Assembly (NCBI RefSeq): GCF_900143185.1
Contig: NZ_FSRQ01000001.1
Span: forward strand, 1,178,001-1,242,000
Length of the DNA stretch: 64,000 nt
DNA from: Chryseobacterium scophthalmum
GTDB lineage: Bacteria; Bacteroidota; Bacteroidia; Flavobacteriales; Weeksellaceae
Reading direction: 5' to 3'
Positions 33,007 through 41,488 of the stretch are shown one piece after another. The translations under genes and the position numbers were made by a program. The notes beneath the pieces were generated by a model. It worked only from the letters and a program-made list of their open reading frames with translations. It was not told where the DNA came from and made no database searches. How positions within the stretch are numbered: position 1 is the stretch's first letter; every line of letters starts with the position of its first letter.

Positions 33007-33042
33007 AAAAATCGCCAACTAAAAAAAGTTGGCGATTTTTTT
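33007..33042 (+). terminator. Intrinsic terminator at the right end of the island
   Basis: AAAAATCGCCAACT / AGTTGGCGATTTTT, 14-bp stem, 6-nt A loop, T tail. The sequence differs from the hairpin after repeat 1. From here to 33283 I see only AT-rich DNA with no named feature. Confidence 0.85.
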
Positions 33043-33283
33043 ATCTATTTGCTACAAACTCGAAACCTCAAATCAAGAGTAAAACTTGGAGATTTTCAGC
33101 GTTTCTTTAGTATATTTTGCACTGTCTTTTCCACATTGCTCATTCAATAATTACTTCAAAATAAGTCAAAAACATAGCAGTATTGATATTTACAACAATA
33201 CAGCTTTTAACATTTGAATAAAATCATCTCTACTTTTTTAAGCTTTCCTATTTAAATATTAAATTGCACTCACGTTACAAACT

Positions 33284-34420
33284 ATGGACAAATACAGCTT
33301 TTTGGAAATAGCAGCATTTACTGGAATATTTTTGGTGCTGTTTCTTGCCTTATTTTTATTGACTGTAAAAACTAAACACAAACTTGCAAATTGGCTTCTC
33401 GCTTTTTTTCTGTTTACAAATGCCGTGGATGCTTGTAAATTTTTGATGCGTGATTTTCCTGTTAATTTCATCAACCTCGAAGCATTTCGTTGGAGTATTA
33501 ATTATTTGGTTCCGGCATCGTTTTATCTCTATGTACTGTCTGTTTGTTTTTCTAAATTTCGATTAAAACCGAAACATTTATGGCATACCATTCCGTTTGT
33601 TGCTTTCAATTTGTATATGACGTATGGGATTTATATTGAAGACAGAGCTTCTAAAGTGATTTTCATCAACGCTTTGAGCGAATCACCTATTATGCAATTT
33701 TTTCATATTCTTTTCGAGGTTTTATTTCAAGTTTATTTTATTGCTTCATTTTTGGTGATCAGAAAGTCTAAAACCGTCTATCTCGAGAATTATACAAATC
33801 CAAATATCTCTATCCTAAATGCACTTTACAAAATAACAATTCTATATTATGTCTTACATTTTTTAGTACTGATAAGATGGCTGGTTACTTTTATCTTTGG
33901 TGTGGGAGAGCTCAGACAATGGATTGTAATCCTTGATGGGTTTGCTTTTTTCTTTTGTACGTGTTGGTATCTGTTTGTTGCCTTAAACAAACCCGAATTT
34001 TTCAGAGGAGTTAATGCTCAATTGAAACCTATCGTAGAGCTAATTCCGAAACAAAAACCTTCTCCTGCAATTGATGACCAAAAAAATAAACAGATTTTAG
34101 CTTTAAAAGAATTTATGATTGAAAAAGAACCTTATCTTGATTCTTCATTAACGATTCAGGATTTGGCAGAGCAAGTAAAAATGCCTGTAAAAGATCTGTC
34201 GGCTTTGATTAATCTGTATATGAACAAACATTTTTTTGATTTCATTAATGAATATCGGATCGAAAAAGCGAAGGAAATACTGAAAGATTCTTCACAAAAA
34301 GACGTTACGATTTTAGAAATTCTTTACCAAGTTGGTTTCAATTCTAAATCATCGTTCAGTACTTCTTTTAAAAAATATACCGGAACAACGCCAACAGATT
34401 TCAGGAAAAATCCAAATTAA
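33284..34420 (+). CDS. Membrane-anchored AraC family transcriptional regulator
   Basis: 378 residues. Six to seven membrane helices fill residues 1-240 (AAFTGIFLVLFLALFLLT first). A linker follows, then an AraC HTH pair (about 275-376): YLDSSLTIQDLAEQVKMPVK (first helix-turn-helix) and ILEILYQVGFNSKSSFSTSF with KKYTGTTPTDFRK (second). Such proteins sense a signal in or across the membrane and bind DNA on the inner face. The serine-hydrolase genes starting 102 bp downstream on the same strand are the likely targets (inference from position). Confidence 0.88.
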   Translation: MDKYSFLEIAAFTGIFLVLFLALFLLTVKTKHKLANWLLAFFLFTNAVDACKFLMRDFPVNFINLEAFRWSINYLVPASFYLYVLSVCFSKFRLKPKHLWHTIPFVAFNLYMTYGIYIEDRASKVIFINALSESPIMQFFHILFEVLFQVYFIASFLVIRKSKTVYLENYTNPNISILNALYKITILYYVLHFLVLIRWLVTFIFGVGELRQWIVILDGFAFFFCTCWYLFVALNKPEFFRGVNAQLKPIVELIPKQKPSPAIDDQKNKQILALKEFMIEKEPYLDSSLTIQDLAEQVKMPVKDLSALINLYMNKHFFDFINEYRIEKAKEILKDSSQKDVTILEILYQVGFNSKSSFSTSFKKYTGTTPTDFRKNPN

Positions 34421-34522
34421 ATTCATTCTTTTTCTAAGAAATGGGTTCGACTTTTTTTAGTCGGTCGCGTACTGAAGCGTTTTAAAGCATCTTTGCAGCA
34501 AATTATAAAATCAGAATCGATT

Positions 34523-36022
34523 ATGAAAAATTTTCTGCTTGCATTTCTTGTGCTTTTATCTTTGAATACTTTTGCACAAAAAGTCATATCCAGTTCAAAT
34601 AAAGAAAAAGCAAAAAAAATCGATTTGATTATTGGTAAATATCACGAGTACAATCTTTTTAACGGAAGTGCTTTGGTTGTTCAAAACGGTGAAATTATTT
34701 TGCGGAAAAATTATGGGAAAGCCGATATGGGATGGAATATCGAGGCAACTTCTGACACCAAATTCAGAATTGGTTCCGTAACGAAGCAGTTTACTGCAAT
34801 GCTGATTATGCAGTTAAAACAAGAAAGAAAAATAAAGCTGGATGACAAAATAAGTGATTATCTTCCTTGGTTTAGCAAAACGGCAGGAAGCAAAATTACC
34901 ATTCATCAATTGCTGACACATACTTCTGGCTTGCCAAATTACACGGATTTCCCTGATTTTAAAACTAAAATGGTTTTCGAAAATTTGTCTGGGAAAGATT
35001 TTGCTGTCAAATATTTCAAAGATAATTTAGGATTTGAACCAGGAACAAAGCATAATTACTGCAATACGGGCTATTATCTATTAGGATTAATTATTGAGGA
35101 AATTACCAGGAAACCTTATGAAAAAGTTCTCAAGGAAAAAATATTTGATGTCATTGGAATGAAAAATACAGGAATTGAAGATTCAAAAGAAATCATTTCA
35201 AATTATGCTCAAGGCTATGATTTTGATTACGATGGTTATCAAAAAACAGATTACATCAATATTAAAACGGCTGTATTTTCTGCTGGCGGAATGTACAGTA
35301 CAGCAAATGATATGCGAAAATGGGATAATGCTTTATACACGAATACTTTGCTGAATGACGAGAACAAAAAAATATATTTTATACCCAATTTAGGTGATTA
35401 CGCTTACGGTTTGGTTGTTAAGAGACATCAGAATTTTTCAGGTTCGGGAAAAGATATTACAACAATGGCACATAGCGGCGGAATCAATGGTTTTTCCTGC
35501 AATATTGCCAGAATTCCGGAAGACAAAATATATGTGATCCTGCTTGATAACACTAGAGCAGGAAAAAGAGGCGGGCAATTGGAAGCCGTTATCGATGATG
35601 TCTTCGGAGTTCTCTACAATGCCAAAGTTGATTTGCCTAAGCCATTAATTATCTTCGAAGTTTATAAAAAAATGAAAGCAGAATCAGTAGAAAAAGGCAT
35701 TGTTTATTTGAAAGAACTGAAAAAAAACAAACTCGATTCTTATAATTTTAATGGTTTTGAAAATGAATTGAATAGATTAACATATAAGTTTTTGGGTGAA
35801 GGAAAACCTGATGATGCTTTAAAGATTATTGATTATGCGGTTTCAGAATTTCCAAACTCATCCAATATTTATGATACACGTGGCGAGATTTATTTCATTA
35901 AAAAAGATTATCATGCTTCTAAAAAGGATTATCAGAAAACGTTGGAACTGAATCCTAATAATGATAATGCTAAAGAAATGCTTTCAAAAATCAATCAAAT
36001 TCTATCTTCTAAAATTAATTAA
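34523..36022 (+). CDS. Serine hydrolase (class C beta-lactamase/DD-peptidase-like) with C-terminal TPR, paralogue 1
   Basis: 499 residues from ATG 34523, giving signal peptide MKNFLLAFLVLLSLNTFAQ; the frame extends upstream to 34493 without support. Catalytic S85-V-T-K88 (GSVTKQF), Y-C-N in HNYCNTGYY and HSGG give a complete penicillin-binding-like set. The last about 100 residues form a TPR-like helical pair (YDTRGEIYFIKKDYHASKKD). The physiological substrate could be a peptide or ester; beta-lactam hydrolysis cannot be assumed. One base separates it from paralogue 2. Confidence 0.88.
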   Translation: MKNFLLAFLVLLSLNTFAQKVISSSNKEKAKKIDLIIGKYHEYNLFNGSALVVQNGEIILRKNYGKADMGWNIEATSDTKFRIGSVTKQFTAMLIMQLKQERKIKLDDKISDYLPWFSKTAGSKITIHQLLTHTSGLPNYTDFPDFKTKMVFENLSGKDFAVKYFKDNLGFEPGTKHNYCNTGYYLLGLIIEEITRKPYEKVLKEKIFDVIGMKNTGIEDSKEIISNYAQGYDFDYDGYQKTDYINIKTAVFSAGGMYSTANDMRKWDNALYTNTLLNDENKKIYFIPNLGDYAYGLVVKRHQNFSGSGKDITTMAHSGGINGFSCNIARIPEDKIYVILLDNTRAGKRGGQLEAVIDDVFGVLYNAKVDLPKPLIIFEVYKKMKAESVEKGIVYLKELKKNKLDSYNFNGFENELNRLTYKFLGEGKPDDALKIIDYAVSEFPNSSNIYDTRGEIYFIKKDYHASKKDYQKTLELNPNNDNAKEMLSKINQILSSKIN

Positions 36023-36023
36023 A

Positions 36024-37463
36024 ATGAAGAACCTGTTTTTCTTATTATTTACAATTCTTTTATTTACCAATACGCTTTCTGCCCAAGCGTTAAATATTTC
36101 TAAAGAAACAAAGAAAATACATCAAAATTCGAGTGAACAAAAATCAGAAATTAATCAAATTGATTCCTTGATGACAAAATCCTATGAAAGAGATTTATTC
36201 AATGGAAATGTTCTTATCGCTAAAAATAATAAAATCATCTATCAAAAATCATTTGGTTTTACCGATGAAACGAAACATACTAAATTAAATGATAAATCTA
36301 TATTCAATATTGGCTCTATTGCAAAGGAATTTAATGCTGTTGCCATCATGATTTTAGTTGAACGCGGGCTTCTTAATCTTGATGATCCTATTTCTAAATA
36401 TAACTTAGGATTGCCAAAATGGTCAGAAAAAGTGACTACAAGGCATTTGATTAATTATGCAAGTGGAATTCCTAAAATCGAAAATAAACTAATAGTCCCG
36501 AAAAATGATGAAGAAGCTTGGAAGATATTGAGAAACAGTGACACCTTATTGTTTGAACCAGGAACTAATTATATGTATGATAATGGCAATGTATTTTTGC
36601 AAAGAAGAATTATTGAAAAGGTAACCGGAATGACTTTTCAGCAATTTGTTATTAAAAACATACTTAAACCATTGAAAATGACCAATTCGGTATTTGATCC
36701 AACATTTAGTTATAAAAACAGAACCTCTTGTTATGATATGGACAATGTAAGATGCCCGGAATTGAAATTTATTAGCGGCTGGCTTTGGGTAGATATCAAT
36801 GACCTTTATAAATGGATTGAAGCCATGAATTCTAATCGTTTAATATCCAAAGAATCCTTTCAAACTTTGTTGAATAACCCATATGCAAAAGATGAAGGCG
36901 GATCACTTGGAAGATATTTTGAAAAAGAAGACCTGCAAAGACACAATGGAGTTTCTTATAAATTTGAATCCATCTTTTTAAACGATTTTAAAAATAATAT
37001 TACGATCATTCTATTGTCAAATAATCTCAATAGAGTTTGGGATTTAGGACATATTATTCATAATTTAATGTTAGGAAAAGAATACGAAATTCCTAAAAAA
37101 TCTATTTATCAAGCGATAAGAAAAGAATCTCTCTACAACGTAAATAAAGCTATAAAGACTTACTATTTACTCAAAGAAAATTCTAATAATGAATATAGCT
37201 TTGAGAATTCCGGTGAACTTAATAAATTAGGGTATGAATTATTAAGACTTGGAAAAACCAATGAGTCTATAACAATATTTAAATTGGCTACCAATGAGTT
37301 TCCTAAAGATCCCAATCTTTTCGATAGTTTAGGAGAAGCTTATTTTACAGATAAGCAATACAATTTAGCATTGGAGAGTTATAAAAAAGCAATCAGTCTT
37401 GGCGGAACCAGCGGTAATGCTGAAAAAATGATCGAAAAAATCGAAAAAGAAATAAGGAAGTAA
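36024..37463 (+). CDS. Serine hydrolase with C-terminal TPR, paralogue 2 (divergent third motif)
   Basis: 479 residues from ATG 36024, 1 bp after the previous stop; a longer frame to 35961 would overlap the upstream gene and lose the signal peptide. Motif 1 is S98-I-A-K101, motif 2 is YDN in YMYDNGNVF. Motif 3, HSG in its neighbours, reads HNG here (RHNGVSYKF), so activity may differ. C-terminal TPR-like helices (SLGEAYFTDKQYNLALESYK) match those of paralogues 1 and 3. Exported by a signal peptide ending TLSAQ. Confidence 0.85.
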   Translation: MKNLFFLLFTILLFTNTLSAQALNISKETKKIHQNSSEQKSEINQIDSLMTKSYERDLFNGNVLIAKNNKIIYQKSFGFTDETKHTKLNDKSIFNIGSIAKEFNAVAIMILVERGLLNLDDPISKYNLGLPKWSEKVTTRHLINYASGIPKIENKLIVPKNDEEAWKILRNSDTLLFEPGTNYMYDNGNVFLQRRIIEKVTGMTFQQFVIKNILKPLKMTNSVFDPTFSYKNRTSCYDMDNVRCPELKFISGWLWVDINDLYKWIEAMNSNRLISKESFQTLLNNPYAKDEGGSLGRYFEKEDLQRHNGVSYKFESIFLNDFKNNITIILLSNNLNRVWDLGHIIHNLMLGKEYEIPKKSIYQAIRKESLYNVNKAIKTYYLLKENSNNEYSFENSGELNKLGYELLRLGKTNESITIFKLATNEFPKDPNLFDSLGEAYFTDKQYNLALESYKKAISLGGTSGNAEKMIEKIEKEIRK

Positions 37464-37535
37464 AATAAACATAAATGTAACAACATCCTTTTTTGAATTG
37501 TCTTAGTTAAATACAAAATCAATTAATTATTCTAA

Positions 37536-39047
37536 ATGAAAAAAATACACCTACTCTTACTACTCTCTTTATCGTTGAATGTTTTTGCCCAAAATGTTAA
37601 GGATAAAATAAAATCATTCGAAGACAATCTGCTCAGTTGGGACACATCGAAAACAAAAAAATGGACACTAAAAGAAAGAATGGCTTTCTACAATATGAAT
37701 GCGGTAAGCATTGCAGTTATAAAAGATTACAAGATAGAATGGACAAAAGCTTATGGTTATGCAGATGTTGCTGAAAACAGAAAAGCTACCCAGCAAACAC
37801 TTTTTCAGGCTGCATCTATTAGCAAGTCTATCAATAGTCTCGGTCTTTTAAAATTGGTTGAACAAGGAAAATTGGGGTTAGACGATGACATCAATAATTA
37901 TTTAAAAACTTGGAAATTCCCATACGATTCGCTTTCAAAAGGTAAAAAAATTTCTATTGCAAACCTGTTGAGTCATAAAGCGGGTTTATCTGTTCACGGC
38001 TTCGGAGGCTATCAAAAAGGGAAAGAATTACCTACCCTAATACAAATTCTCGATGGACAAAAACCTGCCAATTCTCCTGCAGTGCGTTCTGTGTTTGAGC
38101 CCAACCTAAAATTTCAATATTCAGGTGGCGGAACAACTATTTCACAATTAATCCTTGAAAACACTACAGGAGAAAAGTACGAAGATTATATGTTGAAAAA
38201 CGTTTTGACCCAGTTAGGGATGAATGAAAGTTCTTACCATCAACCACCTTCTTCAGATAAAGAAAAATTACTTGCAACGGCTTATAACAATGGAGAAGAA
38301 GTAAAAGGTAAATATCATATTTATCCTGAAAAAGCCGCAGCCGGTTTATGGACCAACCCAAATGATTTGGCAAAATATATCATCGAAACACAGTTGTCAT
38401 TAGTTGGCAAATCGAATAAAGTTTTATCTAAGGAAATGTCAGTAAAGAGGATTGAGAATAATTATGGCGTATTTCTGAATGATTTTAATGGCACAAAATA
38501 TTTCGGACATAGTGGTGGAAATGAAGGCTTTGTGTGTTATTATATCGGAAGTGTTGAAAACGGAAACGGTCTGGTTGTAATGACTAACGGTAATAATTTT
38601 AAACTAATAGAGGAAATTCTTTTAAGTATTGCCAGTTTGAACCAATGGAAAAATTATCCCATTGAACCTCAAAAAGAATCGATTGCCTTAACCATTAGAA
38701 AAGAATGTTTAAAAAATATCGACAAAGGAATTTTGTTGTACCAAGAGCTGAAAAAGAATAATCCAAATGACTACAATTTCTCCAATGAAAATGAACTCAA
38801 CGGGCTTGGCTATGAATTTCTAAGAAATAATCAATTAGATGCAGCACTTAAGATTTTCACCTTAAATGTCAATCAGTTTCCAAAGTCAGGAAATGTGTAT
38901 GACAGTCGTGGTGAAGCCTATTTTAACAAAAAAGAATACACATTATCAAAAAGCGATTATCAGAAATCATTTGAACTTGATCCAGCCAATCAGAATGCAA
39001 AGGAAATGGTTTTGAAAATCAATCAACTTTTGACCACTCAAAAATAA
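37536..39047 (+). CDS. Serine hydrolase with C-terminal TPR, paralogue 3
   Basis: 503 residues with signal peptide MKKIHLLLLLSLSLNVFAQ. Motif 1 is S94-I-S-K97 (AASISKSI). Motif 2 is Y-S-G (FQYSGGGTT), the esterase-like form instead of Y-x-N. Motif 3 is HSGG (FGHSGGNEG). The C-terminus repeats the TPR-like helices (DSRGEAYFNKKEYTLSKSDY). A 72-bp gap separates it from paralogue 2. The tandem copies share about the same layout but have clearly drifted apart. Confidence 0.88.
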   Translation: MKKIHLLLLLSLSLNVFAQNVKDKIKSFEDNLLSWDTSKTKKWTLKERMAFYNMNAVSIAVIKDYKIEWTKAYGYADVAENRKATQQTLFQAASISKSINSLGLLKLVEQGKLGLDDDINNYLKTWKFPYDSLSKGKKISIANLLSHKAGLSVHGFGGYQKGKELPTLIQILDGQKPANSPAVRSVFEPNLKFQYSGGGTTISQLILENTTGEKYEDYMLKNVLTQLGMNESSYHQPPSSDKEKLLATAYNNGEEVKGKYHIYPEKAAAGLWTNPNDLAKYIIETQLSLVGKSNKVLSKEMSVKRIENNYGVFLNDFNGTKYFGHSGGNEGFVCYYIGSVENGNGLVVMTNGNNFKLIEEILLSIASLNQWKNYPIEPQKESIALTIRKECLKNIDKGILLYQELKKNNPNDYNFSNENELNGLGYEFLRNNQLDAALKIFTLNVNQFPKSGNVYDSRGEAYFNKKEYTLSKSDYQKSFELDPANQNAKEMVLKINQLLTTQK

Positions 39048-39102
39048 ATTATGCTTTTTAATATTTAATGACAGTAATTTTTGAGAAAATATCAAAAATT
39101 AA

Positions 39103-39131
39103 ACAAAAAATCCCGGGTTAACCGGGATTCT
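39103..39131 (-). terminator. Intrinsic terminator of the minus-strand DUF2911 gene
   Basis: AATCCCGG / CCGGGATT stem with a 5-nt loop; on the minus strand a T run follows. It lies 17 bp past the DUF2911 stop codon. Confidence 0.8.
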
Positions 39132-39147
39132 AATTTCTTATATAAAT

Positions 39148-39666
39148 TTATTTGATCTCTACAGGAACTGAGATTTTATCCCAATCCATTGTGAATCCGT
39201 TATTGGTTATTTTATACACTAAAGTTTCCTGTGTTGCCGGTAAAGCTTTTGTTTTTACATCAACACGTAAAGCATCTTTAGACTGTTCGTATTTATAAGC
39301 GCCCCATTGTTTTGGTTCTTTATTAAAAATCGCAGTCCACGTTCCACTTTCTTTAGGGATTAAGAAAAAACTGTATTTACCCGCCGGCAATTTTTTACCC
39401 TGAACGGTAATGTCCTTACTGGTTTCGAAAGTAGTTGCTTCATTTGCACCTGCACGCCAAACTTTATCATAAGCTTCTAAGCCACCCCAGATTGTACGTC
39501 CTTTAACAGAAGGACTGCTATAGGCGATGGTAATAGTTGCATCTTTAATTTTTCCTGTTGCAGTAGCCGGAGGACTTGCCGGTTTTTTAGCTTCCTGCGC
39601 AAAGGCATTTACTGAAATTGTCATTGCAGCTACAAATACGGTAGCAGTTTTGATCATTGCTTTCAT
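39148..39666 (-). CDS. DUF2911 domain-containing secreted protein
   Basis: 172 residues: signal peptide ending NAFAQ, then [20 protein letters not shown] with [39 protein letters not shown] and [13 protein letters not shown], the full DUF2911 signature. This family is abundant in Bacteroidota envelopes and has no known function. It follows the symporter gene on the same strand after 29 bp. Confidence 0.88.
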   Translation of the reverse strand: MKAMIKTATVFVAAMTISVNAFAQEAKKPASPPATATGKIKDATITIAYSSPSVKGRTIWGGLEAYDKVWRAGANEATTFETSKDITVQGKKLPAGKYSFFLIPKESGTWTAIFNKEPKQWGAYKYEQSKDALRVDVKTKALPATQETLVYKITNNGFTMDWDKISVPVEIK

Positions 39667-39695
39667 AATAATATTTTTGTTTGATTGTTTATTTG

Positions 39696-41387
39696 CTACG
39701 AATTTACTGCTTTCGGCTTATAAAACAGTAATCCGATTGCAGAAAATATAATAACTGCCGCTGCACCGATTACATTCAGCCAAAGGAAGGAAACGATATC
39801 GAACTGATAAACAGCAATAACCGTAATTTCTGATAAAATGGCAGAAATAAATACAATCGCCCCGTTGACTTTTTTGTAGTAAAACGCAACAAGAAAAATC
39901 CCCAATATCGGACCGTAGAAAAGAGAACCTAAAACATTAACCGCTTCAATAAGGGAACCCATTTGGGTCGCGAACATCGCAACACCAATGGAGAAAATCC
40001 CCCAAGCTAAAGTATGTAGACGACTGTATTTCAATTCGGTTGCATCATCTGGAATTTCTTTTTTAAATATTAAATGAACATCTTTTAATGAGCAGGCAGC
40101 AAGGGAATTAAGCGCTGCAGAAATCGAACCCCAACTGGCAAGAAAAATGACGGCAAACAGTAAACCGATCATTCCTACAGGCAAGGTATTTTTTACAAAA
40201 TACAGGAAAATATAATTCGTATCTGTTTTTTCTGCATTAAAATTTGAATGATTGATAGCTTCTTCTACCCTGCCGTGAAGCGCTTTCACTTCGGTTTGAG
40301 TGTTTTTAAAATCTTGAATTGTTTGTTTAAGTTGAGGAGATTGAGTTTCTTTCAGCTTTAAAATCTCTTTCGATTCTGCATTAAATTTTGCTTGTAAATC
40401 CTGATGCTCTTTTTCAAAAACCGCAGCCTGTTCAGGTTTTGTTTCCTTTAAATGTTGATAAGAACGTTCGTTAAAATAAATCGGAGCCGGTTTTAAAGAA
40501 AAGAAAGCGAAAAGCAAAGCACCGATCAAAAGAATAGCAAATTGCATCGGAATTTTAACCAATCCGTTCAACAGCAAACCCATTTTTGCATTGGTATTGT
40601 CTTTCGCAGTAATATATCTCCCAACCTGACTTTGATCTGTCCCAAAGTAAGAAAGTGCCAGAAAAAAACCGCCAATTAACCCGCTCCAGATATTGTATTT
40701 ATCTTTCCAGTCGAATTCTGTGGTGATGACATTCAATTTTCCAGATTTTCCTGCCAGATAAAGCGCATCTTTGAAGCCAATTCCATTCGGCATATTTTGA
40801 ATAAGCAGATAACCCGCAAAAGCCATTGTTCCCAAAATAATAAGAAACTGTATTTTTTGAGTGTGAGCAATTGCTTTTGCGCCTCCAACATAGGTATAGA
40901 TTAACAGAATTCCACCCGTTAAAACATTCGTTAAATAAATATCCCAGTTTAAAACGCTTGACAAGATAATACTCGGAGCGTAAATACTGATTCCCGTTGA
41001 TAAACCTCTGGAAAAAAGAAAAAGCAATGAAGTAAGTACCCTTGTTTTTTTATCAAAACGATTTTCTAAATATTCATAAGCCGTATAAACATTCAAGCGT
41101 TGAAAAATCGGGATGAAAGTGATACAAATCACAATCATCGCCAAAGGCAAACCAAAGTAATACTGAACGAAACGCATACCGTCTGTATAAGCTTGTCCCG
41201 GAGCCGAAAGAAATGTAATTGCACTTGCTTGTGTAGCCATAATACCAATCAACACAATGTACCAAGGCATTTTATTATCTGCTTTTAGGTATGATTCGTT
41301 GCTTTTCTGTCCACGACCAATAAATACGCCGTAAACCACCACTGCAACCAATGTAACAATAAGAACTGTCCAATCTATCGTACTCAT
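39696..41387 (-). CDS. Sodium:solute symporter (SSS family)
   Basis: 563 residues with 13 or so membrane helices: [20 protein letters not shown] (first core helix), [16 protein letters not shown] (the DQ-x-QVxRY SSS motif) and [20 protein letters not shown]. An unusual charged insert of about 90 residues ([20 protein letters not shown] and onward, about 295-380) with coiled-coil character splits the core; it should lie in a loop. It imports a solute with Na+. The gene overlaps the 34-residue membrane protein by ATGA, and the PIG-L deacetylase lies just upstream, so the substrate may be a deacetylated amino sugar (inference). Confidence 0.9.
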   Translation of the reverse strand: MSTIDWTVLIVTLVAVVVYGVFIGRGQKSNESYLKADNKMPWYIVLIGIMATQASAITFLSAPGQAYTDGMRFVQYYFGLPLAMIVICITFIPIFQRLNVYTAYEYLENRFDKKTRVLTSLLFLFSRGLSTGISIYAPSIILSSVLNWDIYLTNVLTGGILLIYTYVGGAKAIAHTQKIQFLIILGTMAFAGYLLIQNMPNGIGFKDALYLAGKSGKLNVITTEFDWKDKYNIWSGLIGGFFLALSYFGTDQSQVGRYITAKDNTNAKMGLLLNGLVKIPMQFAILLIGALLFAFFSLKPAPIYFNERSYQHLKETKPEQAAVFEKEHQDLQAKFNAESKEILKLKETQSPQLKQTIQDFKNTQTEVKALHGRVEEAINHSNFNAEKTDTNYIFLYFVKNTLPVGMIGLLFAVIFLASWGSISAALNSLAACSLKDVHLIFKKEIPDDATELKYSRLHTLAWGIFSIGVAMFATQMGSLIEAVNVLGSLFYGPILGIFLVAFYYKKVNGAIVFISAILSEITVIAVYQFDIVSFLWLNVIGAAAVIIFSAIGLLFYKPKAVNS

Positions 41388-41488
41388 GCCCAGAATTTAG
41401 TAAAGAAATAATAAAATGCGATCTGAACTACTAATGCAACTGCCAATAGTATGTACCAAATATTCCAATTTTTAAGCTGATTGTTCAT
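41384..41488 (-). CDS. 34-residue single-pass membrane protein
   Basis: ATG at 41486-41488 overlaps the PIG-L stop (TAATG) and its TGA overlaps the symporter start (ATGA), so translation is coupled on both sides. The product begins MNNQLKNWNIW, continues with one membrane helix of about 17 residues (ILLAVALVVQIAFYYFF) and ends TKFWA. It is below usual gene-calling cut-offs. It may be a small accessory subunit of the symporter (inference from coupling). Confidence 0.75.
   Translation of the reverse strand: MNNQLKNWNIWYILLAVALVVQIAFYYFFTKFWA

Noticed and set aside
33090..33165. Short minus-strand frame right of the island
   Set aside because: About 24 codons, no start and no family resemblance; too weak to call a remnant.
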